Shown here one piece after another: positions 9,101 through 17,323 of a stretch of DNA of 64,000 nucleotides. The stretch covers positions 536,605-600,604 of the forward strand of contig NZ_FNOV01000001.1 of NCBI RefSeq assembly GCF_900107135.1. Reading direction: 5' to 3'. Each line of letters starts with the position of its first letter. Position 1 is the first letter of the stretch. Under the pieces are notes generated by a model. The model made no database searches, was not told the DNA's origin, and worked only from the letters and a program-made list of their open reading frames with translations. The position numbers were made by a program, and so were the translations under genes. This DNA is from Hymenobacter psychrophilus. GTDB taxonomy: Bacteria; Bacteroidota; Bacteroidia; Cytophagales; Hymenobacteraceae.

Positions 9101-10888
9101 ATGCCCCAGAACTCCATTCATCGGCTGTTGCTGCCGCTCCTGCTCTGGCGGGTGCGCCACATCGGCGACCGGGCCTACCTGATTCTGGTCAGCATCCTGA
9201 TTGGCTTGCTGGCGGGGCTAGCGGCGGTGGTGCTCAAAACGCTGGTGCACGATTCGCAAGGCCTGCTCAATGCCTGGGTGCCCAGCCAGTACCAGGTGTT
9301 CAGCAGCTCTCTCTATCCCATCATCGGCATTGCCCTCACGGTACTATTCACGCGTTATTTCCTGGGCGGCGACCTGGGCCGGGGTATCGGGCCGGTGATT
9401 TACAATGTGGCCCGTCAGGGCAGCATCGTGCCGCGCAGCAAGCTGTATTCGCAGCTGGTATCGTCGTTTCTGACGGTTACGTTTGGGGGCTCGGCGGGCC
9501 TGGAGGCGCCCATTTCGGTTACCGGCGCGGCCATTGGCTCCAATGCCAGCCGGGTGTTGCGCATCGGGCGGCGGCAGCGGCGGCTGCTCACGGGCTGCGG
9601 GGCGGCCGCGGGTATTGCGGCCATCTTCAACTCGCCCATCGCGGGGGTGCTGTTCGCCGTCGAAGTCCTGCTTTCCGAGCTGTCGGCAGCTTATTTCGTG
9701 CCTTTGCTCATTTCCTCGGCCACGGCTACGGTCGTATCGAAGGCGCTGTACGCGGGCCAGCCCTTCGTGCTCATCACCACCGGCTGGCCCGTCGATGCCG
9801 TGCCGCTGTACCTGATGCTGGCCTTGTTTACGGCTTTACTGTCGGTTTACATGATTCGGGTGTACTTCTGGGCCGACCGGCAGTTCAGCTACTTTCCCGG
9901 CGTTTTCTGGAAGGTAGTGCTGGGCGGTTTGGCCCTGGGCAGCCTGGTTTTCCTGTTCCCGCCGCTTTATGGCGAAGGCTACAACATCGTACAGCTACTG
10001 CTGGGCGGCCACTCCGAGCAGCTCGTCAACGGCTCGCTCTTCGATGTTTTCAGCGACCAAAGTGCCTGGCTGGTGCTGCTGGTAGCGGCGGGCAGTATGC
10101 TGCTGAAAGTGGTGGCCACTACCATCACCATCGGCTCGGGCGGCAACGGCGGCATGTTCGGCTCGTCGCTGTTTGCCGGGGCGCTGTGCGGCTTCATCTT
10201 CGCCCGCCTCATCAATTTGAGTGGCCTGTACCCGATTTCGGAAGTCCACTTTATTGTGCTGGGCATGGCTGGCACGCTGGCCGGGGTGGTGCACGCCCCG
10301 CTCACGGCCATCTTCCTGATTGCCGAAATAACCGGCGGCTACGCCTTGTTTGTGCCCCTGATGGTGGTTACGTCGGGCTCTTACCTCATTACGCGCTACT
10401 TCGAGCCTTACTCCGTGTACACCCGTAAGCTGGTGCAGAAGGGCGTGTACGTCAACCACGACCGTGACCGGAGCTTGCTGGCCTTGCTCGACGTAACCAG
10501 CCTGCTGGAAACCGATTTCCAGCCCGTATGCCCCGACGATACGCTGGGCGAGCTGGTGCACACCTTCCGCCACGCCTCGCGCAACCTGTTTCCGGTGGTT
10601 GATGATACCACCGGCCGGCTGCTGGGCGTAGTCAGCCTCGATGCCGTGCGCCACGCCCTCTTCGACGACGCCCACTACACTACCACCCGCGTGCGCGACC
10701 TGATGGATGAGCCCCTGGCCATTGTCCGTCCCGACGACACGCTGCTCGATACCCTGCGCTGCATGGAGCAACTCGACGCCTGGGCCCTGCCCGTGCTCGA
10801 CGCCAACGACCGTTACCTGGGCTTCCTGCTGAAATCCACCATCCTGGCCAACTACCGTCGCCAGCTGCTCAAAGACAGCGGGGATTAG
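9101..10888 (+). CDS. ClC-type chloride channel/antiporter with CBS pair
   Basis: A 595-residue ClC protein. The hydrophobic part carries the selectivity-filter motifs GSAGLEAPI (the GxEGP-like segment with the gating glutamate; the following Gly is Ala here) and GIAAIFNSPIAGVLFAVE. The last 130 residues form two CBS domains (VTSLLETDFQPVCPDDTLGELV... and VRDLMDEPLAIVRPDDTLLDTL...), which in other ClC proteins bind nucleotides and regulate gating. The ATG at 9101 (MPQNSIHR) is preferred over that at 9056, whose extra residues are Arg/Pro-rich and not family-like. A TAGGTTGC promoter-like core lies near 9052-9059. Confidence 0.9.
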   Translation: MPQNSIHRLLLPLLLWRVRHIGDRAYLILVSILIGLLAGLAAVVLKTLVHDSQGLLNAWVPSQYQVFSSSLYPIIGIALTVLFTRYFLGGDLGRGIGPVIYNVARQGSIVPRSKLYSQLVSSFLTVTFGGSAGLEAPISVTGAAIGSNASRVLRIGRRQRRLLTGCGAAAGIAAIFNSPIAGVLFAVEVLLSELSAAYFVPLLISSATATVVSKALYAGQPFVLITTGWPVDAVPLYLMLALFTALLSVYMIRVYFWADRQFSYFPGVFWKVVLGGLALGSLVFLFPPLYGEGYNIVQLLLGGHSEQLVNGSLFDVFSDQSAWLVLLVAAGSMLLKVVATTITIGSGGNGGMFGSSLFAGALCGFIFARLINLSGLYPISEVHFIVLGMAGTLAGVVHAPLTAIFLIAEITGGYALFVPLMVVTSGSYLITRYFEPYSVYTRKLVQKGVYVNHDRDRSLLALLDVTSLLETDFQPVCPDDTLGELVHTFRHASRNLFPVVDDTTGRLLGVVSLDAVRHALFDDAHYTTTRVRDLMDEPLAIVRPDDTLLDTLRCMEQLDAWALPVLDANDRYLGFLLKSTILANYRRQLLKDSGD

Positions 10889-10895
10889 GGTTTTT

Positions 10896-11132
10896 GAGCT
10901 GTTAGCCATTGGCTGTTAGCTGTTAGCGCTGTTCTGGTTACCAGTCCTTTTTTAGGTCGCCGCGGCTGGTTTTTCTGATAAAAAGCCAGCCGCTTAGCAT
11001 GTGGTAGCGTTTCGACGGTGCATCCAAGGCGCCGTGGTCGTACCTTGCAGCTTTCCTGTGTCGGCTGCTTAGCTTATACCCGGTTGCTTTAAGCACGAAA
11101 GCTAACAGCCAGCAGCTAACGGCTAATAGCTC
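10896..11132. repeat. Inverted repeat of GCTGTTAGC units
   Basis: The arms lie at about 10896-10935 and 11097-11132 and are made of repeated GCTGTTAGC / GCTAACAGC units; pairing is imperfect. The left arm shares GCTGTTAGCTGTTAGCGC and following bases with the repeat at 31799. The right arm ends 8 bases before the TTG start of rnhA. The core of about 160 bases holds a TACCTTGC promoter-like site near 11040 and no gene I can support. Confidence 0.75.
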
Positions 11133-11139
11133 CAAAGAA

Positions 11140-11595
11140 TTGATTTACCTGTTTACCGACGGCTCCTCGCGGGGCAACCCCGGGCCGGGCGGCTACGGCG
11201 CCCTGTTGCGCTTTGGCGCCCACGAAAAGGAACTTACCGAGGGCTTCCGCCTGACCACTAACAACCGCATGGAGCTGCTGGCCGTGATTGTGGGCCTCGA
11301 AAGCGTCAACCGCCCCGAACTACCCATTACGGTGGTCACCGATTCGCGTTACGTGGTAGATTCGGTGGAGAAAAAGTGGGTGTTCGGCTGGGCGGCCAAG
11401 GCCGACTTCGGCAAGAAGGCCAACGAGGATTTATGGCGCCGCTTCATCAAAATATATAAGCAGCGCACGGTGCAGTTCCGCTGGGTGCGCGGCCACAACG
11501 GCCACCCCGAAAACGAGCGGTGCGACCAGCTGGCCGTGCGCAGCGCCACCCGCGGCCCCCTGCTGATTGACGCCGGCTACGAAGCGCTGGGGTAG
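11140..11595 (+). CDS. rnhA: Ribonuclease HI, TTG start
   Basis: A 151-residue RNase HI, which cuts the RNA strand of RNA-DNA hybrids in the cytoplasm. All catalytic residues are visible: D in FTDGSSRGNPG, E in NNRMELLAV, D in VTDSRYV and the final D in NERCDQLAV; the His of the mobile loop is in RGHNGHPEN. The TTG at 11140 is the only start that keeps the first beta strand (IYLFTDG); no ATG is available before MELLAV at residue 45. A GCTAACAGC repeat arm abuts the start, so the original start or ribosome site may have been displaced. Stop TAG runs into a TGATTAGTG repeat. Confidence 0.92.
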   Translation: MIYLFTDGSSRGNPGPGGYGALLRFGAHEKELTEGFRLTTNNRMELLAVIVGLESVNRPELPITVVTDSRYVVDSVEKKWVFGWAAKADFGKKANEDLWRRFIKIYKQRTVQFRWVRGHNGHPENERCDQLAVRSATRGPLLIDAGYEALG

Positions 11596-11722
11596 TGATT
11601 AGTGATTAGTGAGGAGAACGTCATTCTGAGCGTAGCCGAAGAATTTCGCGTGCCAGAGCAACCCTGCTATCCGAAGCTCCCATTGCACGCGAGATGCTTC
11701 GCGCTGCTCGGCATGACGTTCT
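11593..11722. repeat. Intergenic inverted repeat, GTCATTCTGAGCG type
   Basis: A TAGTGATTAGTGATTAGTGA run starting at the rnhA stop is followed by an imperfect inverted repeat (11615-11653 against 11684-11722). Its arms begin AGAACGTCATTCTGAGCG and end GCATGACGTTCT. The spacer is about 30 bases. Downstream of it, GGCAACTCATCACC is tandemly repeated at about 11739-11772, just before the trmN6 start. Confidence 0.85.
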
Positions 11723-11781
11723 TTTCATTCCTGGCAACCGGCAACTCATCACCGGCAACTCATCACCGGCAACAGAGAAAA

Positions 11782-12504
11782 ATGGCCAACTCCTACTTTC
11801 AGTTCAAGCAGTTCCGCATCGAGCAGGGGGCGTGCGCCATGAAGGTGTGCACCGATGCCTGCGTGCTGGGCGCCGTGGCGGCCGTAACAGGCGCGGCGCG
11901 GATACTGGACATCGGTACCGGCACCGGCCTGCTGGCCCTGATGGCGGCCCAGCGCAACCCCACAGCCACCATCGAAGCCGTGGAGCTGGACGCGGCGGCG
12001 GCAACCCAGGCGGCGGCCAACTTCGGGGCCAGCCCCTGGGCCGCCCGGCTGCGGCTGCACGCGCTGCCGCTGGCGCAGCTGGCCGCAGCCCACCCGCAGC
12101 CCTTCGACCACATCATCTGTAACCCGCCCTTTTTCCGCCATGCCCTCCGCTCGCCCGACGCCCGGCGCACCAGCGCCCGCCACGCCGCCGACGACACGCT
12201 GAGCTTCGCCGAGCTGGCCCGCTTCGCCACCAACTTCCTGACGCCCGCCGGCCGCCTCAGTGTGTTGTTGCCCCCACCCGAGATGCACGAATTTGAGCGC
12301 GAGGCCGCCACCGCGGGCCTGTTCCCGGCAACCCGGCTGGTGCTGCGCCACCGCGCTACCAGCAAACCACTACGCCACATCGTGGAGTTCGGCCGGCGGT
12401 CTGGCGTGCCCGAAGAGCAGGAGCTACCCCTGCACGAGCCGGATTCGGAAGCATACACCGCCTGGTTTCAGGCGCGGCTGGGGCCATTTTATCTGGCCTT
12501 GTAG
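11782..12504 (+). CDS. trmN6: tRNA1(Val) (adenine37-N6)-methyltransferase
   Basis: A 240-residue SAM-dependent methyltransferase of the TrmN6/YfiC group, which makes m6A37 in tRNA1(Val). Motif I is ILDIGTGTGLLALMAA, the acidic ribose-binding turn is EAVELDAAA, and the base-flipping catalytic motif is DHIICNPPF, followed by the family-typical SPDARRTSARH. The N-terminus FQFKQFRIEQGACAMKVCTDACVLGA is also characteristic. The frame is open upstream to 11602, but that part is repeat sequence, so the ATG at 11782 (MANSYFQFKQF) is the start. Convergent with the ABC ATPase gene. Confidence 0.92.
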   Translation: MANSYFQFKQFRIEQGACAMKVCTDACVLGAVAAVTGAARILDIGTGTGLLALMAAQRNPTATIEAVELDAAAATQAAANFGASPWAARLRLHALPLAQLAAAHPQPFDHIICNPPFFRHALRSPDARRTSARHAADDTLSFAELARFATNFLTPAGRLSVLLPPPEMHEFEREAATAGLFPATRLVLRHRATSKPLRHIVEFGRRSGVPEEQELPLHEPDSEAYTAWFQARLGPFYLAL

Positions 12505-12547
12505 CTCGGTTGGCGTACCGTTGGCGGCCAAGATGATACGGGTTTAC

Positions 12548-13249
12548 TTAACTCAGCGGGAGCAGCGTGGCCAGCGCCGCCAGCTTCTGCTGATGAAGCT
12601 GGCCGAGCAGGTCGGTGGGCAGGCGCGCGAAGTCAGCAGCGGGGTAATGGCGCAGTACCCGGCCCTCGGCGAGCACCGTAATTTCGTCGCATACCTCCGT
12701 GAGCGAGCCCAACAGATGCGAAGTCAGCAGGATGCCGGTGCCCTGCTGCCGCAAGCGGCGCAGCACTTCCATCAGCAGCAGGTTGGCGCTCAGGTCGAGG
12801 CCGTTAAAGGGTTCGTCGAGGATGAGGTAGCGGAAATTCTGCACCAGCAGTGCCAATAGGGCCAGCTTTTTCTTCATACCGGCCGAGTAGTCTTCGGCAT
12901 ATTGGTCGAGCGGCAGCTCCAGCAGCTCGTTCCAGCCCGTAAGGCTCGGTACCGGCCGGCCGCGGGCCTGCAGGCAGAATTCCACGTACTCGCGGCCGGT
13001 AATGCGCGGGTAGAAATAGGGTTCGTAGGGCAGCAGGCCGGTACTCGCGCGAATACCCCGGCCGCCGGTTTCGCGCACGATGCCGCGGTAGTCGGCATGC
13101 AGGCCGTAGAGGCAGTGCAGCAGCGTGGTTTTACCCGCCCCGTTGGCCCCTACCAGCCCATGCAGCGTGCCCGGCCGCACCGCCAAATCAACATGGTGCA
13201 AAACGATGTGCGGGCCAAAATTCTTGCCCAGGCCTTCAATCAGTAGCAT
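12548..13249 (-). CDS. ABC transporter ATP-binding protein
   Basis: A 233-residue nucleotide-binding subunit. Walker A is GANGAGKTT, the signature is YSAGMKKKL (a degenerate LSGGQ typical of drug/lipid exporters of the CcmA type), and Walker B is YLILDEPFNGLD, followed by the switch His in LTSHLLG. It probably powers the permease encoded directly upstream on the same strand, although 177 bases separate the two genes. That gap contains nine perfect 9-bp repeats ending about 16 bases from this ATG. The frame stays open upstream through the repeats as repeated Leu-Gln-Gln but offers no ATG, GTG or TTG. Confidence 0.9.
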   Translation of the reverse strand: MLLIEGLGKNFGPHIVLHHVDLAVRPGTLHGLVGANGAGKTTLLHCLYGLHADYRGIVRETGGRGIRASTGLLPYEPYFYPRITGREYVEFCLQARGRPVPSLTGWNELLELPLDQYAEDYSAGMKKKLALLALLVQNFRYLILDEPFNGLDLSANLLLMEVLRRLRQQGTGILLTSHLLGSLTEVCDEITVLAEGRVLRHYPAADFARLPTDLLGQLHQQKLAALATLLPLS

Positions 13250-13265
13250 ACTCCGGTTGTCTGGT

Positions 13266-13350
13266 TGTTGCAGCTGTTGCAGCTGTTGCAGCTGTTGCAG
13301 CTGTTGCAGCTGTTGCAGCTGTTGCAGCTGTTGCAGCTGTTGCAGCTGTT
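13266..13350. repeat. 9-bp tandem repeat, nine copies
   Basis: TGTTGCAGC is repeated nine times without a mismatch at 13266-13346, with a partial tenth copy (TGTT). On the minus strand it lies 17-101 bases before the start of the ABC ATPase gene and reads CTG CAA CAG in that gene's frame. Perfect copies of a short unit suggest recent slippage and probable copy-number variation. Confidence 0.97.
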
Positions 13351-13426
13351 TAGAAAGTAATCAGCTTCGTTGGCAGGTGCTTATTGCACAGCCTAACCAC
13401 TGGCAATTAAATACGGATACCTGAAT

Positions 13427-14374
13427 TCATTCCCTTCGGTACTGTTCCAACCGGCTACGGCTTTTCAGCAGCAGACCCAGAAAGCAAGCCAGCAGTAGCG
13501 CCAGATAGGCCGGGTTGCTGCCCAGCACCGACAGGCCCACCACCACGGCCCCGGCCTGGGTAAGGCGACCCAGCGTAGCGTGCGGGTAGAAGGCGTATTT
13601 GGCCAGCACAACCATCGTCAGGACCATGGTGCACCAGCCCAGCACCAGTGCCGTGCCACCGGCCCCGGCTGGCCCCAGGGCCAGCACCGCCGCCAGCGGA
13701 GCCACCGTAAGGCCAAAATACAGCAGTGCCCACCCCACCCGCTGCCGTAGCCACGCGCCCGGCGTGCGCAAGGCCGGCAGCAGCCAGCTCCAGGGCTCGG
13801 CCGGACCGTAGGTTTCCAGCATGAGCAGCAGCCAAACCAGTATAGCCAGCGCCGGGCCAGTGCTGTTGGCGCGGGTAGCAGCGGCCGCCGCCAGCAGCGC
13901 CAGCCACACCAGCCCCAAGGCGGGCCAACGCCCCACGCTCACCCACTCGAAAGCCACGCTCCGAAACCACATTGGCCGCCGCACTCGGCTGGCCGGTGCA
14001 GCCGCAGCTGGCACCAGCGCCACCGCCGCCGCGCCGGCCACCGTCAGCAGGGCGGGCCCAACACGGCCCCAGCCCAGCAGCGCCAGCGCCACCGGCAGGC
14101 TACCCAAGGCATATTCCACGGCCAGCCAACCCCGGAAATCGGGCGCGGCCAGGTGCAGAAATGCTAAATCGGCGCGGCGGCGGTGCAGGCTGCGCGTAAA
14201 AAGTGCCACCGCCAATGGTACGGCCCAGGCTAACTGGGGGTGCGTAGCAGCCGTGAACAGCGCCCGAGCCACTGCCAGTAGCAGCAACGCCCCCAGCACC
14301 AGTAGCCGCCACCAGCCTAACTCGCCCAACTGCCGGCCCAGCAGCCGGGCCCGCAGACGCAGGTAATGTAGCAT
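13427..14374 (-). CDS. ABC-exporter permease-like membrane protein
   Basis: A 315-residue, very hydrophobic protein with about eight predicted membrane segments and few charged loops, consistent with the membrane half of a two-component ABC exporter. The N-terminus is a short amphipathic stretch (LHYLRLRARLLGRQLGELGWW) before the first helix. I do not see a diagnostic motif. The case for a transporter rests on the ABC ATPase gene that follows on the same strand. Amino-acid use is Ala/Leu/Gly-rich like the rest of the high-GC genome. Confidence 0.75.
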   Translation of the reverse strand: MLHYLRLRARLLGRQLGELGWWRLLVLGALLLLAVARALFTAATHPQLAWAVPLAVALFTRSLHRRRADLAFLHLAAPDFRGWLAVEYALGSLPVALALLGWGRVGPALLTVAGAAAVALVPAAAAPASRVRRPMWFRSVAFEWVSVGRWPALGLVWLALLAAAAATRANSTGPALAILVWLLLMLETYGPAEPWSWLLPALRTPGAWLRQRVGWALLYFGLTVAPLAAVLALGPAGAGGTALVLGWCTMVLTMVVLAKYAFYPHATLGRLTQAGAVVVGLSVLGSNPAYLALLLACFLGLLLKSRSRLEQYRRE

Positions 14375-14418
14375 CGGGAATTGAGTTGTCGGAACAACAA
14401 CGTTTTTGGGCTGGGAGC

Positions 14419-15783
14419 TTATTGTGACGCGGCCAGTACGCCCTGCTCCTCCTCCACGAAGACGATGCCGTAATCCGCGGCCAGCTCATCCAGAATGGGT
14501 TCGTAGAGGTCGGGGTGCGTTGGGATGACGACGCCCCGCTGCCGAAGCTGCCCGGTGGCCAGCCGGCGCACGGCCATACCCAGCGGCAGGCCCACGGTTT
14601 TAGCCATGGCCGTGTGGGTGGCATCATCGCCCAGCACGACCACCGACGAGTTGCGGCCGTGACGGTGCCCGTCGAGTTCGAACTCGAACTGGTGCTGCAT
14701 CACAATCATGTCGCGGTCGGTGGGTGCCAGGGCCCATTTTGCGGTGAGCAGCTTTTCGAGTAGCTGGGCCGGCGTAGCATCGGCCTGGCCCACCGGCACA
14801 GCGTCAAACAGCCCCAGCCAGCTAAGCTGCTGCATTTCCACCGACTCGGGAGCCAGGCCCAGGTGGGCCGCAACGCGGGCAGGCAGCGGCTGGTTGGCGG
14901 TAGCCGGCAGCGGCAGGTAGGCAGCCACCAGCTCGGCCCAGGTCAGGTCGGCGGGGTTGCCCAGTTGCACGGCATCGTCGGTGAGACCCAGGCGCACCAG
15001 CTGCTGCCAGGCAGCGCAGTAGCCCGGCCGGCGCAGGGTGCCGCGCAGCATGGTGCGCACGTGTTCCAGGGCGTAGGGGGCGCGGTAGCTGAGCGAGTCG
15101 CGGTTGGCATACCCCTCAAACTCACCAAAACCGGGCACGGCCACAGTTTCGAGGCGCGCAAACAGTTGCTGGTACGGAATGAAGCGCAGCCGGCCGGCTT
15201 CCAGGTACTTGGCCGTGCCCTGGCCCGCCAGCACCACGTTGCGCGGGTTCCAGGTGAACTTGTAGCGCCAAAGGTTGCCGGCCTCGGCTTCGGGCGCCAG
15301 TAGCCCGCCGCAGTACGATTTGAACGAGGTTACCCGTCCGCCCTGCTGCCGGATATCGGCCAGCACGCGCATGGCCGACATATGGTCGAGGCCGGGGTCG
15401 AGGCCGCACTCCATGAGCAGCGTTGCGCCCGCCGCCTCGGCCGCCGGCCCCAGCGCCCGGATGTCGTCGCTCACGTAGCTGGCCGTGGCCAGGTGGCGCC
15501 CGTGCCGCACGCAGGCCCGCGCCACCGGCGCATGAAACAGGGCCGGCAGCATCGACACGACCACCTCGGCTTCGGCCACCAACTCATCCAGGCGGCTTTC
15601 GTTGTGCACATCAAATGGCACGGCGCGGGCGTAGGCGGCGTGGGCGGCCAGCACCGGCGCCAGGTGGGCCGGCTGCACATCGGCCACGGTGAGCTGCCAG
15701 CCTTCCAGCGGGGCATAGCGCAACAGGTATTGAATGAGCGAGGAAGCCGAACGGCCGGCTCCGAGCAGCAGAATACGCGACAT
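14419..15783 (-). CDS. Saccharopine dehydrogenase-family oxidoreductase
   Basis: A 454-residue enzyme with an N-terminal Rossmann fold (ILLLGAGRSASSLIQYLL), a second-strand acidic turn (VADVQPAHL), and the family's SMLPALFHAPVARACVRHGRHLATASYV segment that surrounds the substrate. MECGLDPGLDHMSAMRVL and KSYCGGLLAPEAEAGNLWRYKFTWNP are hallmarks of saccharopine reductase / lysine 6-dehydrogenase relatives. In Bacteroidota such proteins are usually linked to lysine or spermidine metabolism; the substrate here is unproven. The start at 15783 (MSRILLLGAG) is used because the 31 residues upstream are low-complexity and the Rossmann strand begins right there. Confidence 0.88.
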   Translation of the reverse strand: MSRILLLGAGRSASSLIQYLLRYAPLEGWQLTVADVQPAHLAPVLAAHAAYARAVPFDVHNESRLDELVAEAEVVVSMLPALFHAPVARACVRHGRHLATASYVSDDIRALGPAAEAAGATLLMECGLDPGLDHMSAMRVLADIRQQGGRVTSFKSYCGGLLAPEAEAGNLWRYKFTWNPRNVVLAGQGTAKYLEAGRLRFIPYQQLFARLETVAVPGFGEFEGYANRDSLSYRAPYALEHVRTMLRGTLRRPGYCAAWQQLVRLGLTDDAVQLGNPADLTWAELVAAYLPLPATANQPLPARVAAHLGLAPESVEMQQLSWLGLFDAVPVGQADATPAQLLEKLLTAKWALAPTDRDMIVMQHQFEFELDGHRHGRNSSVVVLGDDATHTAMAKTVGLPLGMAVRRLATGQLRQRGVVIPTHPDLYEPILDELAADYGIVFVEEEQGVLAASQ

Positions 15784-15953
15784 AAGCGGGTGAGTTGGGG
15801 AGTGGGTGGGGCGGCAAGATAGGGAATTGGGGCAGGAGTGAGTTGGTAAACACTCACCGTACCATGCATCCGTCATTCTCGCAAAAAACCGTACATTCGT
15901 CGCCCCTTTTCACTTTCCCGGGGCCGCTTGCGGTACCCGTTCCTTCGCCCCGC

Positions 15954-16448
15954 ATGGCCCACACCCTCAACCTGACCATCACGGCCGACGTGCTGGCATC
16001 CGAAGCCGATTTGACGCCCGCCGAAGCCGCCACCTGGCAGGCCGCGCAGGCCGCCACCGCAACGTCTTACGCCCCCTACTCCCACTTCCAGGTAGGCGCG
16101 GCCCTGCTGCTCGACGACGGCACCGTGTTCGGAGGGTCTAACCAGGAAAATGCAGCCTATCCTTCGGGCCTGTGTGCCGAGCGTACAACGCTGTTCGGAT
16201 TGGCCGTTTCCCAGCCCGAGCGACGCATTGTGGGTATGGCCGTGGCCGCCCGCCCCGCCGGGGGCGAGTTTGGTCCCGCCAACCCCTGCGGGGCCTGCCG
16301 CCAGGTTATGGCCGAATACGAGCAGCGCCAGCAGCAGTCTATTCCGCTGCTGCTGCCTGGCCCCGATGGCAGCATTTACCGCTTCCGTTCGCTCTCCGAC
16401 CTGCTGCCCTTCGGCTTCAACGCCGACGATCTGCCGAAAGCGAAATAG
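15954..16448 (+). CDS. cdd: Cytidine deaminase
   Basis: A 164-residue homotetrameric-type cytidine deaminase, which converts cytidine and deoxycytidine to uridines in pyrimidine salvage. The substrate loop is SYAPYSHFQVGAALL, the zinc site is CAERTTLF and PCGACRQVMAEY, and the substrate-binding NQENAAYPSGLCAER precedes it. The family is normally 130-160 residues, so the ATG at 15954 (MAHTLNL) fits; the frame is open back to 15795 but the extra 53 residues are not family-like. A TACATTCG promoter-like core lies near 15889. Confidence 0.93.
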   Translation: MAHTLNLTITADVLASEADLTPAEAATWQAAQAATATSYAPYSHFQVGAALLLDDGTVFGGSNQENAAYPSGLCAERTTLFGLAVSQPERRIVGMAVAARPAGGEFGPANPCGACRQVMAEYEQRQQQSIPLLLPGPDGSIYRFRSLSDLLPFGFNADDLPKAK

Positions 16449-16579
16449 GGCGCTGGTGAGTTGACGTTTTCGGGCCCTGTGCTGGCGGCCAAGGCGCTGA
16501 TAACATTATTTGCACCACTACGGCCAACGGCTCCGTAAGTCCGGACGAACGTAAACGCACCATTTCACCACCTCACTTC

Positions 16580-17224
16580 ATGGAACACCAGCTTACGGTT
16601 GCGCGCACGGCCCGCTATCAGCAGTTGGGCGAGCTATCGACGGCTACGCGGCGGGTATGGTTCGTGGCGCATGGCTACGGGCAGTTGGCCGCTTACTTCG
16701 TACGGCACTTCGCCCATCTGGTAGCCGCCGACCCGCACCTGGTTGTTGTCGCGCCCGAGGGCCTGTCGCGGTTCTACCTCAACGGCACCGGCGGCCGCGT
16801 GGGCGCAACCTGGATGACCAAAGAAAACCGGCTGGCCGAAATAGACGACTATGTGGCCTACCTCAACCAGGTGGCTGCCAACGTTCTGCCGCAGGCCGCG
16901 CCCCAGGTGGCCGTCACGGTACTGGGCTTCTCGCAGGGCGCGGCCACCGTCAGCCGCTGGCTGACCCGAGCCAATTTTCGGCCGGCACGGCTCATCCTCT
17001 GGGCCGGCGCCTTCCCACCCGACATGGACTTTTCGGTGGCTACCCTCCTGCTGCGCCAACTAACCGTAACACTCGTCTGCGGCACCGAAGATGAGTTTAT
17101 CAAGGACGAGGACCTACTAAAGCAGCAGACATTTCTGCGCCGGCTGGGCGTAGAAGCCGACTTGGTTCGGTTCGCCGGCACGCATACCCTGGAGCGGGAA
17201 ACGCTGACTGCCCTGGCAATCTAG
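16580..17224 (+). CDS. Alpha/beta-hydrolase, phospholipase/carboxylesterase-like
   Basis: A 214-residue alpha/beta-hydrolase. The nucleophile elbow is LGFSQGAATVSRWL (GxSxG, serine in SQG), the acid is probably the Asp of CGTEDEFI, and the His is in FAGTHTLERE. The short length without a lid and the oxyanion segment VAHGYGQLA fit the carboxylesterase / dienelactone-hydrolase-like branch. There is no signal peptide, so it should be cytoplasmic. The substrate cannot be inferred. The end of the gene meets an inverted repeat shared with the convergent SDR gene. Confidence 0.82.
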   Translation: MEHQLTVARTARYQQLGELSTATRRVWFVAHGYGQLAAYFVRHFAHLVAADPHLVVVAPEGLSRFYLNGTGGRVGATWMTKENRLAEIDDYVAYLNQVAANVLPQAAPQVAVTVLGFSQGAATVSRWLTRANFRPARLILWAGAFPPDMDFSVATLLLRQLTVTLVCGTEDEFIKDEDLLKQQTFLRRLGVEADLVRFAGTHTLERETLTALAI

Positions 17225-17323
17225 AACGGTCATTCCGACCAAGGAGGAGCCCGGGCTAAGCCGTCGAACAGAATATGTTCAATAGCTTACCCCGGCCTCC
17301 TCTTTGGTCGGAATGACCGTTCT
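17223..17323. repeat. Inverted repeat between convergent genes
   Basis: Arms of about 33 bases (17223-17255 and 17291-17323) begin AGAACGGTCATTCCGACC and end GGTCGGAATGACCGTTCT; they flank a spacer of about 35 bases. The outer ends (GAACGGTCATTC) match the GTCATTCTGAGCG repeats while the inner stem differs. It lies exactly between the stop of the esterase and the stop of the SDR gene. Confidence 0.88.

Noticed and set aside
7481..9160. Long minus-strand open frame (559 codons) across the zinc-ribbon, MscS and ClC genes
   Set aside because: Low-complexity Gln/Gly/His/Arg-rich translation with no domain, antisense to well-supported genes; typical of high-GC shadow frames.
13266..13350. Possible CRISPR array
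   Set aside because: The repeats are contiguous 9-mers without spacers, and no cas gene is in the window.
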